A DNA stretch of 14,178 bases, taken from NCBI GenBank assembly GCA_002068375.1, contig MVZL01000017.1:1-14178 (forward strand), read 5' to 3'. Positions 14,089-14,178 of this stretch are shown here, piece after piece. How positions within the stretch are numbered: position 1 is the stretch's first letter; every line of letters starts with the position of its first letter. This DNA comes from Tenericutes bacterium ADurb.BinA155 (lineage in GTDB: Bacteria; Bacillota_I; Bacilli_A; RFN20; CAG-826). The notes beneath the pieces are model-generated. The model was not told the origin of the DNA, made no database searches, and saw nothing but the letters and a program-made list of their open reading frames with translations. Both the position numbers and the translations under genes were made by a program.

Positions 14089-14110
14089 AAAGGAGGTTTC
14101 TTAAAAACCT
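14089..14110 (+). promoter_or_regulatory. Shine-Dalgarno sequence joined to a small hairpin
   Basis: AAGGAGGT (14089-14096) is an excellent ribosome binding site but ends 20 nt before the ATG at 14117. Its last bases form part of a 6-bp stem, AGGTTT (14094-14099) with AAACCT (14105-14110). Folding would either hide part of the site or bring it to a working distance from the ATG. Confidence 0.45.
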
Positions 14111-14116
14111 AATATT

Positions 14117-14178
14117 ATGTTTAATGACGAGAACAAAGCCTCGTCGCTAGCCAAATTCCTCAATGGATTCGACTATGT
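14117..14178 (+). CDS. Start of an unidentified gene, cut by the right edge
   Basis: Only about 20 residues are visible (MFNDENKASSLAKFLNGFDY, then V), a polar N terminus without signal peptide. The perfect TATAAT, the ribosome binding site and the upstream operator cluster indicate a real, regulated gene. The fragment is too short to name. Confidence 0.55.
   Translation, partial: MFNDENKASSLAKFLNGFDY

Overview
The window looks like chromosomal DNA from an uncultured, low-to-moderate-GC Gram-positive bacterium, most likely a gut-associated member of the Bacilli or a relative of the Mollicutes. The reasons are strong AGGAGG-type ribosome binding sites, SigA-like promoters, lipoprotein signal peptides without outer-membrane genes, a BspA-like leucine-rich surface lipoprotein with InlB-type repeats, sites resembling CcpA cre boxes, and ordinary use of TGA as a stop. 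The taxonomic call is an inference; no rRNA or marker gene is present.

Left part (1-5.65 kb), accessory in character: a C-terminal transposase piece resembling the IS1595/ISXO2 family runs off the left edge. It is followed by a DUF2971-family protein and, 12 nt later, by a 1401-residue lipoprotein made of a Ser-rich linker, three InlB/Flg_new repeats, an unassigned middle domain and about two dozen BspA-type leucine-rich repeats.

Middle part (5.79-9.68 kb): a stand-alone flavin split-barrel protein (PPOX family), then a compact operon of an ECF sigma factor, a single-pass membrane protein that overlaps it by 14 nt, and a lipoprotein. The outer domain of the membrane protein and the lipoprotein are paralogous over most of their length. 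That suggests a signalling module in which a secreted homologue of the sensor is made together with it. A strong terminator (8990-9014) ends this operon and also serves the convergent gene for an XRE-type DNA-binding protein with four membrane segments.

Right part (9.8-13.5 kb): a tightly packed four-gene operon of acyltransferase, GT8 glycosyltransferase, membrane GT2 glycosyltransferase and acyltransferase, with junctions of -4, +3 and +2 nt. It probably builds an acylated glycolipid or a lipid-linked surface glycan. Its first gene has its Shine-Dalgarno sequence buried in a terminator-like hairpin.

Right end (13.5-14.18 kb): two very small minus-strand genes with near-perfect ribosome binding sites and a clear promoter abut the end of the acyltransferase operon. 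A divergent gene starts at 14117 and leaves the window. Between them lies a cluster of cre/LacI-like operator motifs, so this divergon is probably under sugar or carbon control.

The strongest candidates for something undescribed are the sigma factor/membrane sensor/paralogous lipoprotein operon, the four-gene glycolipid operon, and the two small genes beside the operator cluster. No stretch longer than 300 bases is without a gene; the longest gap (13837-14116) holds promoters and the operator cluster. I see no tRNA, rRNA or CRISPR array.
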